A stretch of DNA of 64,000 nt from Leptidea sinapis. Its lineage: Eukaryota; Arthropoda; Insecta; Lepidoptera; Pieridae. The notes beneath the pieces were generated by a model that had not been told where the DNA came from, made no database searches, and was given only the letters and a program-made list of their open reading frames with translations. Each line of letters opens with the position of its first letter. Position 1 is the stretch's first letter. Below are positions 11,986 through 26,300 of this stretch, piece after piece. The stretch lies in the NCBI RefSeq assembly GCF_905404315.1, contig NC_066266.1, forward strand, positions 2,425,501 through 2,489,500, written 5' to 3'. The translations under genes were made by a program, and so were the position numbers.

Positions 11986-12384
11986 CAACGCAATTTTTTG
12001 TGGATCCAACATCATTAATAATTATTAACTCGGTTTAAATTAATAATTAAACTCATATTTAAAATGATTAACTTGCATACTTTTTGCTCTCATCATAGAT
12101 CTCATATAAGCAACTTCAAGGATAAGTACTTTTAGCGGGCACTAAGTCAAGCAATTGTTTTTCTGAAAAATGTTTAAATTTAAATATTCTGTAGTAACGG
12201 AACGCTGATATTTAATAAATAAATCGCGATTTTGTTATATTATTTGTAAGTTTTTGAAGTGAAATAGTAAATTATTGCAAGAACCGGGAAATAGGCAATT
12301 GCAGGTCGAGTATGAGTTTGAAGGCCGAGCCGTAGCCGACCAATCGATTGACATAGATACTACCTCTAATTATTTTTGTATCTG

Positions 12385-12615
12385 CTATATTAACTTTATA
12401 AAGAAATAAATCAACTTACGAATTGTATTGCACAAAGCTTCGATGTGATATTTGAACGTAAGAGTTTCATCTAATACGATACCCAGATATTTAATTTTTC
12501 TTACAATACCAATAGCGGAACACGTGCATTGTTTATCAGTGGGAACACTAAAATAATGGGCATACATTATTGGGTTAGTTTGGGGTGACGATAGATTGCG
12601 TATCGAAAATTTCAT
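12385..12615 (-). pseudogene. Jockey-type LINE reverse transcriptase thumb fragment
   Basis: Minus strand encodes a segment with IKYLGIVLDETLTFKYHIE and RKLIYFFIKL, the typical '(Y/F)LG(V/I).(L/I)D..L.(W/F)..HI' motif after the RT active site. Only this piece remains. Confidence 0.7.
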
Positions 12616-12639
12616 ATAAATATTATTGTCTTATTACAA

Positions 12640-12880
12640 GCTTTTTATTAGCTTCACCTGTATGTATGTTTGATTGAAACCGACTCGTTTGGGCGCGATT
12701 ATGATCGACTTTAAACGGCCAGATTTCGTTCAAACTTCGTAGATTTATCGAGGATATCAATTTGATAAAATAGTTCCATTTTTCAATTTGTAAAAAAAAA
12801 TTTTGTTATTTATATCATTTTCATCTATCGTTAATAAGGCAGGAATTGATGTGATTTTAAAGTTCAACCATTATCTTGTA
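12640..12880 (+). repeat. Interspersed repeat, family K
   Basis: Begins 'ttttattagcttcacctgta', then 'aaacggccagatttcgttc', 'agatttatcgagga' and 'catctatcgt.aataaggcag'. Related copies: 55945-56090, 59845-60010 and 61385-61720. No coding potential; class unknown. Confidence 0.6.
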
Positions 12881-14251
12881 ATGATAAATAGGTTAATTAA
12901 TAATTTAATATTAATTAGGAAATTTTCTAATACCAAAGAGAATCTGTAATTCAACAATACAAATAATTCTTTAAAAAAACTAAAATAACACACTTTTAAC
13001 CAAACTAAAAAGTAGGAAATATTTTAAATTTTTTCCTCGGTTTTCTATAGACAGGTAATTGCCATTTCCCGCCGAGGCATATGAAGTGCTTTACTCAAGA
13101 GAATGCAGGGAAATAAAACACACTTCTTATATTATACATTAAATTTAATTAATATTAAAAGTAACATTAGCCATATTGAGGCAATTACTAAAAGAAAATG
13201 TTATTGATTTCCCCTGTACATTTATGTTTGTTTATTTGTTTGTTGAAAATGAGACAGCCATATAAATTCATAAGATTTAACGTTAGAGAAAATGACATAG
13301 AGAGCATTATACAGTGTTTTGGTACCAGGCCACCATAGTTGAAGAAGAGTATGCCTTAACCCCTCCCCACTGTCCTATTTTTAAGTCAACATTTTCAACA
13401 TTTTTTTTTACATGGGTCGTTTATTTTTCTTGTTTCTGATAAAATTCGTATTCGTGCACTGTTTCCCTGATAAAATATTTTTTTTCTGCTGCAAAATGTG
13501 TAGCTCCGTAATTTTAATGTAATTTTTTTAAAATATAATTTTTATTGCCTCAAAAAGAAGCATCATATTCTAATTTTATATACCATAATATAAAAAACTT
13601 GCCAACTCCAGTGCAGAGTAATTATTAGGTATTTCAACTAACACTGTAAAGTGTAAATCCCACACAGAGTACAAAGTAATACATAGATGGTCACATCAAG
13701 TTGGACATGTTTCATGACTCTCTATATAGTTTTAGGAAAAAGATTTTGGAGCATTTAAAAATGTTGTTTATATCATTGTTTTTAATTATTTTAAAATTTA
13801 AAGTCACCGTACGTATTAGTATTGTTTCTAATATCAGATTCGTTAATATGTATAAAACCAATTTGAATGGATAATATATTATGTGTAACGTGGTTGTACT
13901 CATTAAATAAATAAATAGCACTGCAATAAAATTACATGACTTTAATGACAAGCGTTGCACTATACCTGAAGCTAATAGAATTTCACTAGTTTTCACCATG
14001 TTCTATTATTTTTATAGGATTGTTTCTCCACATCCAGTTATTACTTCATCTTAGATCTGAAATTCTATATATTCTGTGCATCAGCTGACAGCTGTTTTTC
14101 CTCTAGTGTTTACAAGATTATTAGCGTGTGTCGTGATCAACAAAATACGTGCCACTGCATACTTATTCTTAATTCAAATTTTGAACTTTGTACCTACTCA
14201 ATTAATTAATATTTTCTATATATCAATTATTTTACTATATAAATATAAGTC
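12881..14251. other. Intergenic sequence upstream of ECH1
   Basis: Very AT-rich with no recognisable gene. The last 200 bases should hold the ECH1 promoter. An E-box palindrome pair 'cagctgacagctg' lies at about 14083-14095 and a TATA-like 'tatataaata' at 14236-14245, just before the start codon. Whether either is used is not known. Confidence 0.4.
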
Positions 14252-14303
14252 ATGATGAATTTTACTAAATCATTAAACCTACTTCGACCTATTCAACGGT
14301 ATT
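14252..14303 (+). CDS. ECH1: ECH1 exon 1 (start codon, presequence)
   Basis: Codons 1-17 plus one base. Two ATGs stand in tandem; the first is taken. The donor is gtaagt. Encodes the basic start MMNFTKSLNLLRPIQRYC (Cys completed by exon 2). Phase 1 joins exon 2. Confidence 0.85.
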
Positions 14304-17300
14304 GTAAGTATATATTGTATCCTATTCTAAATATTGAATACTTACTGAACTTATTAAATATATTTTTTGTTTTGATTTTATTTATTTCAAATGTCTTAAT
14401 ATGTTATTCAATAGGCTTCCACTGCTAAAGCGATCAAAATGCCTTCACTTAGGACATAAAAATACAGGGAATTAAGCATTATCGGTTTTTATTATTACAG
14501 GTACATCTATAAAAATGTACTCAAGTAAAGTACCTCAGTTCGAGACCCTAGCGGTGTCAGTTCCAAAGAAATATGTGTACCATGTTGAAATGAATAGACC
14601 ACAACAAATAAACACTTTTACACCAGTTATGTGGCGGTAAGTTTTTTTTTTATATACCTAAGACAACAAGGTTTTGTTGTAATCTTCTTTAATAAAACCT
14701 ATTTGCTTATGACTGATGATGTTACTGATAATACTTGATATTAAACCTCATGTGGTAGATTCGCCACATATGTGGCGACTCTACCACTCTCCAGAAGGAT
14801 GTGTGAGGCTATGGTTTCCGCCTCCATGTATAGCATTGCATAGGGTACAGTCATTGACACGTAATTATTATTATATTAAATATATGTATTGAAACATGTG
14901 AGCCCTTAGAAACTATCACATACAGCTATGTGAGAAAGATGCAGACCAGTCTGGTGTAAATGAATTAAGAATTTACACAGATGGCTCGAAAATGGCTACT
15001 GGAACTGGTGCTGGTGAGAAGATCTCACAGGAACTGAACATACACACTTCCATACCCTTGGGCACACACAGCTCCATCTTCCAATGTGAGTGCGTAGCCA
15101 TCAAGGAAGCCGCCAGCGCAATATTAAGAAGAAAAGTACACGGCCACAGAAATTCAGAATTCTTTCTGACAGCATGACGGTACTAACAGCGCTGAAGGGT
15201 ACCACCTACAACTCAGCACTAATACACGAGTGTCACCAAACCCTTGAACAAGTTGCCTCTTTTAACCGGGTAACTGTGCAATGGATCAAGGGACATAGCG
15301 GTTCTTTGGGGAATGATGCAGCGGATGAGCTTGCAAGGCAGGCATCGGCAAATCTAGTGACTGGTCCATTGCCATTACTGCCACTGCCCTTCAGCCAAAT
15401 GCGCTCTCTCACCAACGACTTACACAACACCCGATGGGTGAATGTCTCAAGCTGTAGACAGTTGAAGCATACTATACCTGCACTATCGCCCAAACTGACA
15501 CGTAGACTTATCAGCCTCAACAGACATGACATCCGTATAATGGTGGGCACCGTAACGGGTCACACATCACTAAACAAACACCTCTTCACAATCGGCTTAA
15601 CGGACAGTCCTAAGTGCAGAGGCTGTCTGGCCGAAGACGAAATGGTCGCTCACGTAATCCTGGAATATGCGGGGGTGGCCAACTAACAACCTTAAATAAC
15701 AAAAACCTTAACCAATATGAGGTCGCTCCAGGAAGTCTGTGAACACCCCAGGAATGTTCTGAACTTCTGGAAGGAGCTGGGCTTGTTGGAGTTACTGGCC
15801 ATTACTGCACGCAAAATGGACCCATGCTAGTGGTCTAATTGCGAAAACAGGAGCCTCTATACCATACCATACCATGTGAACCCTTCTGTCACAAGTCGGA
15901 TCATTGTAGAAAAAAATATGATGATTCTGTATTTATTTTATTTAATTCATTTCCTCTATTTCATTTTATATGTTAATACATTTCATATCATGTTAAATAT
16001 TGGGCAGAAGGCTGACTGTTCTTACTACATTCCATGTTCTAGTCTATTCTGTCTACATCAATTGTTTTCTCATTCGCATTATTTTCAAATTTAAATTAAT
16101 TTTTATTCTTTAGCTTTATGGCTAACGTTATAATAATGAGTTGTTATGGGCGGGTAAGAACTCCTTGTTACAATAATATACAGATGCTTGTTATGAGGCC
16201 TATGACATCAAAAGGTTTATTTTATGGAATCTTAGCAATGTGAAGCTCATCAGAATTCAAGAAAGCTTGTGGTCTATGCATCAGGCGAGTGTTTATCATT
16301 CAGCTCCTTGTGTTGCCTTAATTACATTTAGAAATTTAAACTATATTATTTACAATTATTGCATTTATATTTACAAATATATAAACTTTACATTATTTAC
16401 AATTTTAATATGTACATCTATAAGCGAAATGCAGAGCATTGACTAATAATAATTTAAATTAAATTTGAATGATGCGGGACTTGAATCTGCGACCTCTAGG
16501 TTCAGTCCGAGCATGTTGAGCCAACCGGATTTGAGTCCCTCATTATTCATAAATTTTGGTTACAAATTTAATTTAATTAATCCCAGAGGTGAGGGATATC
16601 ACTTTAAAAAAAGTAACAAATTGAAAGTTAGTGTTTTTATAACTAAATACAAATAGAAGTTAATGTTAAAATTAATTTAAGTTCCTAGGTTTAGTGTTAG
16701 CAATTTAACTTAAAAATCTGTTAGTATTATATGACGACCCATATAGCCGAATGGCTACTAAGCTAGAGGTCCCGGGTTCATATCCCCGTAGGTGCAATCA
16801 TTTATGTGATGAATATGGATGTTTGTTTCCGAGTCATGGATGTTTATATGTATTTATGTATGTTTAAGCAAGAATATTGTATTAAATATATCATTGTCTT
16901 GTACCCATAGTACAGGCTATGCCTAGTTTGGGTCAAGATAATTTGTGTGAAAGTGTGTCAATATTATATTATATATACATTTGATTGTTTTTTAACAAGT
17001 AAGTTATATTGTTCACCAGCTCTGATAATTGGGGAGTTCAGTCCAAAATTTGATTTTATAAGTGGTCTGCTAAGTTTATTATTAATTGCCTTATGGCCGA
17101 TGCAGGCTATCTAGACAGGAGAAGCATTATCGGTATAGGTCCACTTGCTATCGTCTCTAAGCCCCTGTTTGCTAGTATGTCAGCAGTATCACAAGCTCAT
17201 TATGTTTAAGGCTTAAATAATTTATATGTATTTATTTTGTTACTTTAGTGAGCGAAAAGCTATGTCTTACATTCAATTTGTACGCATTAGTGTGTGTGCA

Positions 17301-20300
17301 TTGCTCAAAATAGAGGTTAACTGTGAACCTCAATATTTTTCGATGTTTTCACCCCTGTCACAGTCTATCTAGATGTATAAATGATCTGAGGTTAGTAAGC
17401 TGAATAGCTATTGCTAGACCTATTGCTATGTGGCCTTGGAGGAATATATTATATGGCAGGTGTTATAAAGAGAATGAATGAAAGTAGATTGACTACACAG
17501 ATTTAGAGAGATTCTCAGAACTTTTCAATATTAAAATTCAGCATTAAAAAAATATATTGCAATTAACCAATATCCTTAGCGGCAAATTAGTTTTTTTTTT
17601 AATTTATTAATTTAAAACTGGGTCAACTTAGCACCTAAAAAACAACATAGTTAAGTATTAATGCTAAGAATTACACAATTTTTGGACGATGTAGGACGAA
17701 ACCCGTGACCTCTAGCGTTCCATGCGAGCTCTCTTCCACTGAGCTAACCGTTTCCGAGTGACGTATCGTTGATAAATCTTGTATGTCTTTTTCAACTCTC
17801 CAGTTATGGCTTCATCTACAGGATCTACTTTACAGTTGATAACTTGCTCAACCCCAATATTTCCATATTAGGATATTGACTTGAGATGTCGCTCTTGCAA
17901 ATCTAAACAATTTGTTATGTAAACGTTAAGTTTACGGAACGCGAGAGATCGCGGGTTTGAGACCCGCATCGTTCATTAAATTCTAATTTCAGTTTTATTT
18001 GTGTAAACATTACTGCTTCACGCAGAAAACGATAAGAATCTAGCCGGCATCTTGTGCAAAGGAGTCTCCCACTAGTAAATGGCCTCTTCGCCTTTTATGA
18101 CACGTTTGGGCCTGAGACTTCCCTATTCTTTTTATGCCCCAGGGAAGCACATGACAGAATGCGATGGCCTTCGATGGTGAAATTCGGCGTTTGGGACACT
18201 TCCCGTGATAAAAACAATAAAATACATACAATTAAAGGTCGTATTTGCATATTAGGAAATTGACTTGAGATGTCGCTCTTTCAAATCTAAACAATTTGTT
18301 ATTTTTTTCGAAATGATAACCCTACCCTAACTTCTGGGATTAATTTTTACACAAATTAAATTATAAAAAAAAATTTTAGAACGACCTCTCGCATTATCAT
18401 TAGTTAATAATACGTCACAACTTAAGCTATTTAAATATTAAAAAACAGTAAAATTTTTATCTGTCTTAAAACGAATTAATAAAACTTAGCAGGTTCATTA
18501 ATATTGTCATAGTAGCTGCTATAGCTTTTTCAAATAGTTAATCCTTTAATCTTTAATTAATGTTTTGAGTAGTTAAATTTTGACCTTCATTGAAGGGCAG
18601 CTCATTTAAAGTATGAGGTACGTAATCGGCAGTTCGTTCGCCGTACACGTTGCAGGCCCGGAGAATCGATATCCGGTTCTGAGTTATGGCTCGTGTTATT
18701 TTTATCGTTTATATTATTTAAATAAAACACTTTTAAAGGATTAAAACGCGTGTAATTGTAACTGTTTTTACATTAGATTTTGGCGTAAAAGTTACTTTTT
18801 TATTTTAGTTAACCCGAGGTTTCAGACCTTTCCAGATATCGTTTTCGGGGGACTAAAGTGTTTTATTTAAATGTGTAACACTCGCGTTAATCAAAGAAAA
18901 AATTCTATCTTTTGCAACATTATTTTGTCATTGAAAAAATATTCCCATAATAACATTAGCTTAACTTTATCAAAAATGGGCAAATATTTGTATTCAAAAT
19001 AGGATGTGACATCAATTATTGAAAGTAAAAATCTACCACCCATTCCAAAACGGATGCCTCAGACCTAAGAAGAATGGGCGCAACAAACTCAGCGGGCTTT
19101 TTTTCATCAAAAAATATGATAAAATAGTAATATTGTACAGTTAAACTTATTATTTAATAGCCTGAGTGTGGTCGCTCAATTCCAAATCTGTTGTATCATT
19201 AAGAAAGTAATTTATGTTATAGTAACCTTTACCACACAAACATTTTAACAATTATTTTGAATATCGTAATATCACCCCACAAAAGACTTACTAACTCGAC
19301 TTAGACATGTAGTAGGCATAAGTTTATATCTGTTACTGGTGTTAATATTATGCTTATGATTGTTTATAGCAAATTCACTTATGTGCCAATGTTCATACAT
19401 TACATTATCAAGAATATATTGAGAGGCAACAGTCAAGATGTTTATTCCTTTTAATTTTGCTCTCAATAATTCTTAAATTAAAATATTGATATGTTTAAAT
19501 ATTTCATTGTTGTTTTGATTTAATTTCCTAAGCATATTTGCGAATAAAATATATTTTTTTAATTTTATTTGAAAGTTGTAATATTTGCTTCAGATATAAG
19601 GAATATGTAAGCCATAGCTTGTTAAGCCATATTGAACATTGGAGTCTGCTGATGAATTATAAAGCATAATTTTTACCACTTTTTTAAACGGAATTCTATT
19701 TTTATATTAGCAAGGGACAGGCGTAATATTTTGCTAATGTGTTCGATATGGTAGCTCCAGTTGAATTTTGAATCAATTATTAGGCCAAGGTATTCGTGTG
19801 TTTCCACTATATCAATCATAGTATACCTACAGGTTTATGCAAACAATTATGACTGTGAAATTATTGATTTTGGTGTAGGTTGCTTGATGTAGGGCGATTT
19901 GATAATAATGAGCTTAGTTTGATTAATATTTAATACTAAACCAGAATCATAACACCATTTAGTTGGCAGTTTCCCAAATCATTCACATAAGATAAAAAAT
20001 GTGAAGGACCTAGGACTGATCCTTGAGCCGTTCCCTCGGTCACCATTTTGGGGTCACTGTATGTGTTTTGTACTTTAACAGTAAATGTACGATTTATGAG
20101 GTAATTTGTGCACCACTTAAGTAATGAACCCCTGATTCCAAAATCATCTAGATTTTGGATTAGGCGATCATACTGCAATGTTTCAAATGCCCACGAAAAA
20201 TCCTTAAATAGGGCCTCGTTTTGTTTTGTTTAATTGTGCAATTTACCTCGTCAGTGAGTGAACAGCGGAGTCTGTTGCACTTTTACCCGCTTGAAATTCA

Positions 20301-23300
20301 AATTGATTATTACTAATTACTCAATCTTTCTTTCGATAAAAATGACGAACCTGATCACATACGATTCTTTCTATGATTTTTTCAATTGATAAAAGTAAAG
20401 TAATTGGCATGTAGTTCGATAATTTCCGTGATGACCCTTTTTGTACACTGCTCTTACACAACCTTTGTTGATTTCATTAGGAAAATCACCTGTTTCCACT
20501 CTACAGCTTATTGCAATTGATAAGGCCAGCTAACCAATAGGTTAGCTAGTTTAATTACACTTACTTTAATACCGTTTACTCCGGGTGCCTTATTAGAGTG
20601 TAATTTCTTAATTACTTTACTAACATCGTCTGTGGAGACCTTATGGAATAGCATAGTAGTATTCAAGGGCAAACTAAAACTTACTGATGTAAGTACGTAT
20701 ACTTACATCAGTAAGTTTTAGTTTGCAATCAGCTGTCTGTTTGAAGGAAATGTACTTCGTCAATAGTTAAATTTGTCTGCCCTAGCAATTGATTCATAAT
20801 TTTGTAGACGTTTTTTGTATCTTTAATTTTTTTATTAAATTCATTTAAATAGTGTGCGTCACGTTTGGATTCCATTAATCTATAGAATTTGTTTCTGGTT
20901 TTAGTTACTCGCAATCTTGGTTTCTCTGATATCTCTTCACATACCCTACTATAAACCAGGGGCGTGCATTAGTTTTCTAGCAAGGTAGGGACTGTAGATT
21001 TAAATAGTGGTAGTTGCCCTTTATTCCGACAGTATGACATAAGTTGTATAAAACGCTGCTTGTTTTGCTTAGTTTATATGCAATATTTAGACTGCCTACC
21101 GTAAATAGTAAATTAACTTTAAGGCTAGTGCTATATTTAACATAACGAGGTAGGTAGGTAGTAGGCCTAAATGATATGCTCGCCCTTGCTATAAACATAT
21201 TTTCTTAATAATATTAATTACACACTACTGGAATTTTTCAATGTCTATTGGCATTGCTTGCAATATTAAAACAATTTTAATTGGAGCCATCTGCGCATGT
21301 TCATTTGAATTCATTTTAAATTTTTTGTTGACAATTTAATCACTAAAATTGTTCCATGTAAACCCGCTATTACAGATGTTGTAGTATATTATATATTTTC
21401 AGTTATATAGATAAATTAATTCATCATACTGAATTACATTTAGCTTTGAAGATGGCACTGGCTTAAACTTTGTCTGTCTTACTAATAAACGCGATGTAAA
21501 GTTACTCCCAAGTTTAAAATTACTTCTCCCTGTCATGTAATGCTGTAGTGACAAAGGTAAGATAACGACAAAAAGTTTTAAACTCGGAATAACTTTACTT
21601 CGCGTTTATTGATAACACAGTGTGTGTTAAGTATTTAATTTAATGTTCTATTTTATTTCATTTTTCAGAGAACTAAATGATTGCTTTTCATCTCTTAGTG
21701 CAAATCCTGAGTGTAGAGTAGTGGTGTTGTCTGGAAGAGGGAAACATTTTACTGGTGGTAAGAAAATTTTTAATTCAAAATCACTTAATGAACGTCATTG
21801 AACACTTATTGAACTACCACTCATTCAAAATAGAATACCTCAGACCTGAGATGAACGGGCGCAAGAAACTCAGCGGGCTTTTTTTTATATCGCAGTATAA
21901 ACATGTTATAATTAAAGAGCCTGAGGGTGTCTGCTTCATTCCCAGTCTGTGGTATCATTAAGAAAGTCATTTATGTTATATTAGCCTTTTCCACACAAAC
22001 GTTTTTTTAACAAGTCATTTAAATTTCGTTACACCATTGTGTTGTACATTTTCTGTACAGTAAAAGACTTACTGACTCGACTTAACCGAGAAGTAGGCAT
22101 AACAAATTGTTCTTTTTTTGTTTTTGTTCCTCATGTTAAAATTAACTACAATAAAATTATAGGGAGATGAGATATTATAAGTATCAAGATGACACGGTCA
22201 CATGGCTATAGCCGGCCTTATAATTGGTTGTACGCTTGGTATGTCTTGTTCAACTCTCAGGTTGTGGCTCGATCTACAGGATCTACTTTAAAGTTGATAA
22301 CCTGCTCAACCCCAATAAATTGCTTATTGGGAAATTGACTTGATTGTCGCTCTTTCAAATCTAAACAATTTGTTATTTTAAAGTGATATCCCCCACATCT
22401 AGGATTAAGTACAAGTCAATAAACATACCAAGATTTACGGTTGATGCGTCACTCGGACGGTTGGTTCAGTTGGTAAGAGCGCTTGGTCGGAACCCGATAA
22501 GCCCGGCACGAGTCATGCATCGTCTATGCATTTTAGTACATATTATTAGTAAATTTGTGTGTTTAAACCCTGATGTAAGTGATATACTTAAAAATAACAA
22601 ACCATCATATAAATGATTTGTAAACTTCATAATAATTACATGCTGTATCGGTAAAAGATAATACATTAAGAATTAATACTTGTATTAATGTAATTAAACT
22701 GGTGGATTAAATAAATAAATATTACAGGTATAGACTTCAACAGCCTCATAGAGATGGAAAGTCAAACGCAAAATGTAGACGATGTTGCCAGAAGGGCGAG
22801 AAGTTTTGAAAAGCTTATAACAAATTGCCAGGTACGGTGTCCTGTTGTATTGATTCTCCAATAATTTGTGATAGTGAAAAGACGATTAAGGCGAAGAGTA
22901 AGCAGAAAACACGCAAACATGATGTTTTTAGACAAGTTTTGTGGTGAAAGTATAGCATTTCGAGCTATGTACACTATTTAATCCTGTTACACATATCCTT
23001 AAGTCTTATTTGTAGTTTGCTAATGCTTGCTGTTGGTTATAGTTAACACTGCCGAGCCTTTTTGAACTACCACTTTTCTTTGAAGTTAAACAAGTTTTTT
23101 GGCATGGCGTGACGCATTTTTGTGGTACTTCTCTCAGAAAAGTTATTCTTATAGCTTGTACTTTTTTGTGTAGGTTCATTTATTCAGATTAGTAGTCATA
23201 ACGAGAATTGTAAGCATATAAATTGTTTTCCACGCAAGAATTTTGAAAATATTGGCTTTGTTACATAAATGGCGGGCCGGCAGCCGTGAACTCATATCGC

Positions 23301-26300
23301 TCAAGGTCGCTGGCATTTAGTTTCGCCTTAAGTTTATATTTGTCTTAAATAACGCCACACAACATATGCTCCACTGTGGTTTGTTACTAATATTGAAATA
23401 CATGAACACTTAAGTAGTGGGCTCCTTAGCACAGGATGCCGGAGAGATCATGGTTAACACAACGGCGCCCTTTTCTGTCGTGAAATATTATTTTGTTTAA
23501 AACTTATTTATTTTATATTAAACATTGCTGTGCCTGTGCAGGGCGTCACATATTGTCTTCCTATCTAATAACCTACCTAACCACCCTTTTGTATTAATGT
23601 GATTTGCAATATTTATAAAATATATTGTTTTGAAAAGATTGCAAACATAACATTAATTAAAAATGCAAACACAGTAATCACTAGTTGAATATAATCACAG
23701 AGTCTGTAATATAACGTCACGCACATTCGACACCCTGACGTTTGCTTGTCAACAAGACCATTTGTATCATACTTCTACTGAACACCAGCCAATGGACAAG
23801 AATTAAATAAAGAATAATATATAATTTCAAATTTAATACAAGTTTGAAATAAAATATTTAAATACAATATGTTTATTTAACTATATAATGCGGTATTATA
23901 ATATTTTAAATACAATATGTTTATTTAACTATATAATGCGGTATTATAATATTTTAAATACAATATGTTTATTTAACTATATAATGCGGTATTATAATAT
24001 TTTAAATATAATATGTTTATTTAACTATATAATGCGGTATTATAATATTTTAAATACAATATGTTTATTTAACTATATAATGCGGTATTATAATATTTTA
24101 AATACAATATGTTTATTTAACTATATAATGCGGTATTATAATATTTTAAATACAATATGTTTATTTAACTATATAATGCGGTATTATAATATTTTAAATA
24201 CAATATGTTTATTTAACTATATAATGCGGTATTTTAATATTTTAAATACAATATGTTTATTTAACTATATAATGCGGTATTATAATATTTTAAATACAAT
24301 ATGTTTATTTAACTATATAATGCGGTATTATAATATTTTAAATACAAAATAAAAATTAATGATGTTTGTTTTATAACGCCAATGAAGTCTAATTTCTTGA
24401 GTGCATACGTTTCATGATAAAAATCTTTGTTTTATATTAAATTTTAAAAGTCTTCTAACTTCTTCTTCTAATTTCTAAGTAGAGTAAAACTAAAAAGTGT
24501 CCATTAGCACTATTGTTATTGTCTCTATTAAGGGGAAGACACTATTTTCTTGTGTTCTTTACACTTAGTGTAATCTACACTAACTCAAAAGGTTTAGTTC
24601 ATTTTAGTCTACTCACTAAGTTCTTAAATAAATTATATAACTTAGTTTAAATATCCCGGTTTAGAACGGTTTTTCCATTCGACAGTCAGTTTGTCAGAGC
24701 AGTTTCAATTTTAGCGTTAATTAACTAACATTTATTCAACAATTTGCACCTTGTTCGCCTAGTTTTGATTCTTCCGGAATTAACCAGTTGATAAGGGCTT
24801 TAAAACAAATCCCATTACATTTACATTCCGAACGAAATAATCGTACAAACCGTTTTTAACCGGTAAAAACCGGTAAATTTTAAAACCGGTTATAAGCCTT
24901 ACAGCAATAATTTACACCGAGTAAACCATATCATATAGATGCTTGTTAATAATGTTAATAAATTCAAATTAAATTTGTATACATCCCTCAGGCAGGTATT
25001 ACTGCAATTGAAGACTGCGTGAAGCCAGTACTGAGCATGATCCACAGTGCTTGTGTTGGTGCTGGTGTAGACCTGGTGACAGCAGCCGACATGAGGTACG
25101 TGTGTTTATTGATGTATCGCTAAAATATTATGTAGATGAACATTACCTTTTGTTATTTGGTAGAGTTCTCGTGACAGGCATCGTCATGCTCGCTTAATGC
25201 CACTGCTTGTGGCGGCGACGTGGGGCGGGTCGTTCCCTTCCCTATAATGTGGCTCCTGGACGGGTGTTACTTGTGGTGGCTGGATGATCCTCTCACCGGG
25301 ACATCTGATTTGTGTTTATTTTATTTCTTTTATTTTCTTTATTTGTTTAAATTAAAGTTACTATATATTTTTATATAATAGCTAATATTTTATTAGCTAT
25401 TATAATGCCTTTATTTTATTTACAGTATGTGTGGTTTGATTTATCTACTGTACTTTAAGTATGTACTCAATAACTATAACTATGTTTTACGTATTAATTT
25501 ACATTATTTTTCTACTTACTCGTGTAAGACATTTAGTAATTGATTTTTGTGTATTTTGATGCATCACTTTGCATATATTATAATTGAATAGATTTGTAAA
25601 ATGAAATTGCAAAAAAAAGAACCTGTAATACCATTCTGTTTTGAAAAGAGCGACCTTCTTGCTCGTTCTTCTCTAAGGAAATCTGCCTTACGCACGAGCT
25701 GTAAGAAAAATGACATATTTCAATTTTTAGTTTGTTTGTTTGATTTATAGGATACAAACAGTATTACAATAATAAATAGTAACAAAACTTCATACTAACA
25801 CTATCACGAGTGAAGTATACAAAAGTTAAACAATACTTTTTGTTAAAAGGTAACGATATAAACCACAAATCTAAGAACGAATAAATCTATATAAGAACGA
25901 TTTGAACATCAAAACATACCACACATTCGTAAATTTATGCCTCAGACTTGAGAGGACACGCGCAAGAAACTTTCTTTTTTTTATAAAATTTCGTCACAAT
26001 ATAATTTATTACTAAATAGCCTGAGGGCGGTCGCTCCATTTTCAATCTGTAATATCATTCAAAAGTCATTCGTTAAACATAGTTTATACCTTTGCTACAC
26101 ACACGTTTTTTAACCAGTGGGAGGCTAGATTATGGGTACCACTACGGAGCCTATTTCTGCCGTGAAGCAGGAACATGTAAGCTTTACTGTGTTTCAGTCT
26201 GAAGAGCGCCATAGATAGTGAAATTACTGGGCAAATGACACTTAACATCTTATATCTCAAGGTGACGAGCGCAGCGGTGTAGTGCCGCTCAGAATTATTG

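Noticed and set aside
15090..15686. 198-codon ORF as a host RNase H gene
   Set aside because: Part of a truncated LINE with target-site duplication; the first half of the RNase H domain is in another frame.
22450..22520. Possible tRNA gene
   Set aside because: A box is good but the B box and acceptor pairing are degraded, and the same module recurs at 17.7, 27.9 and 43.3 kb attached to the element E body.
23849..24349. CRISPR-like array
   Set aside because: Copies are directly adjacent with no unique spacers, and the genome is eukaryotic. It is a plain tandem repeat; the same holds for 47100-47263.
23888..24352. 154-codon ORF of 16-residue repeats
   Set aside because: It is only the open frame of a 48-bp minisatellite in an ECH1 intron, with no start context or splice support.
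24840..24900. Cluster of accggt motifs as a regulatory array
   Set aside because: Too few and irregular; more likely the degraded end of a DNA element.
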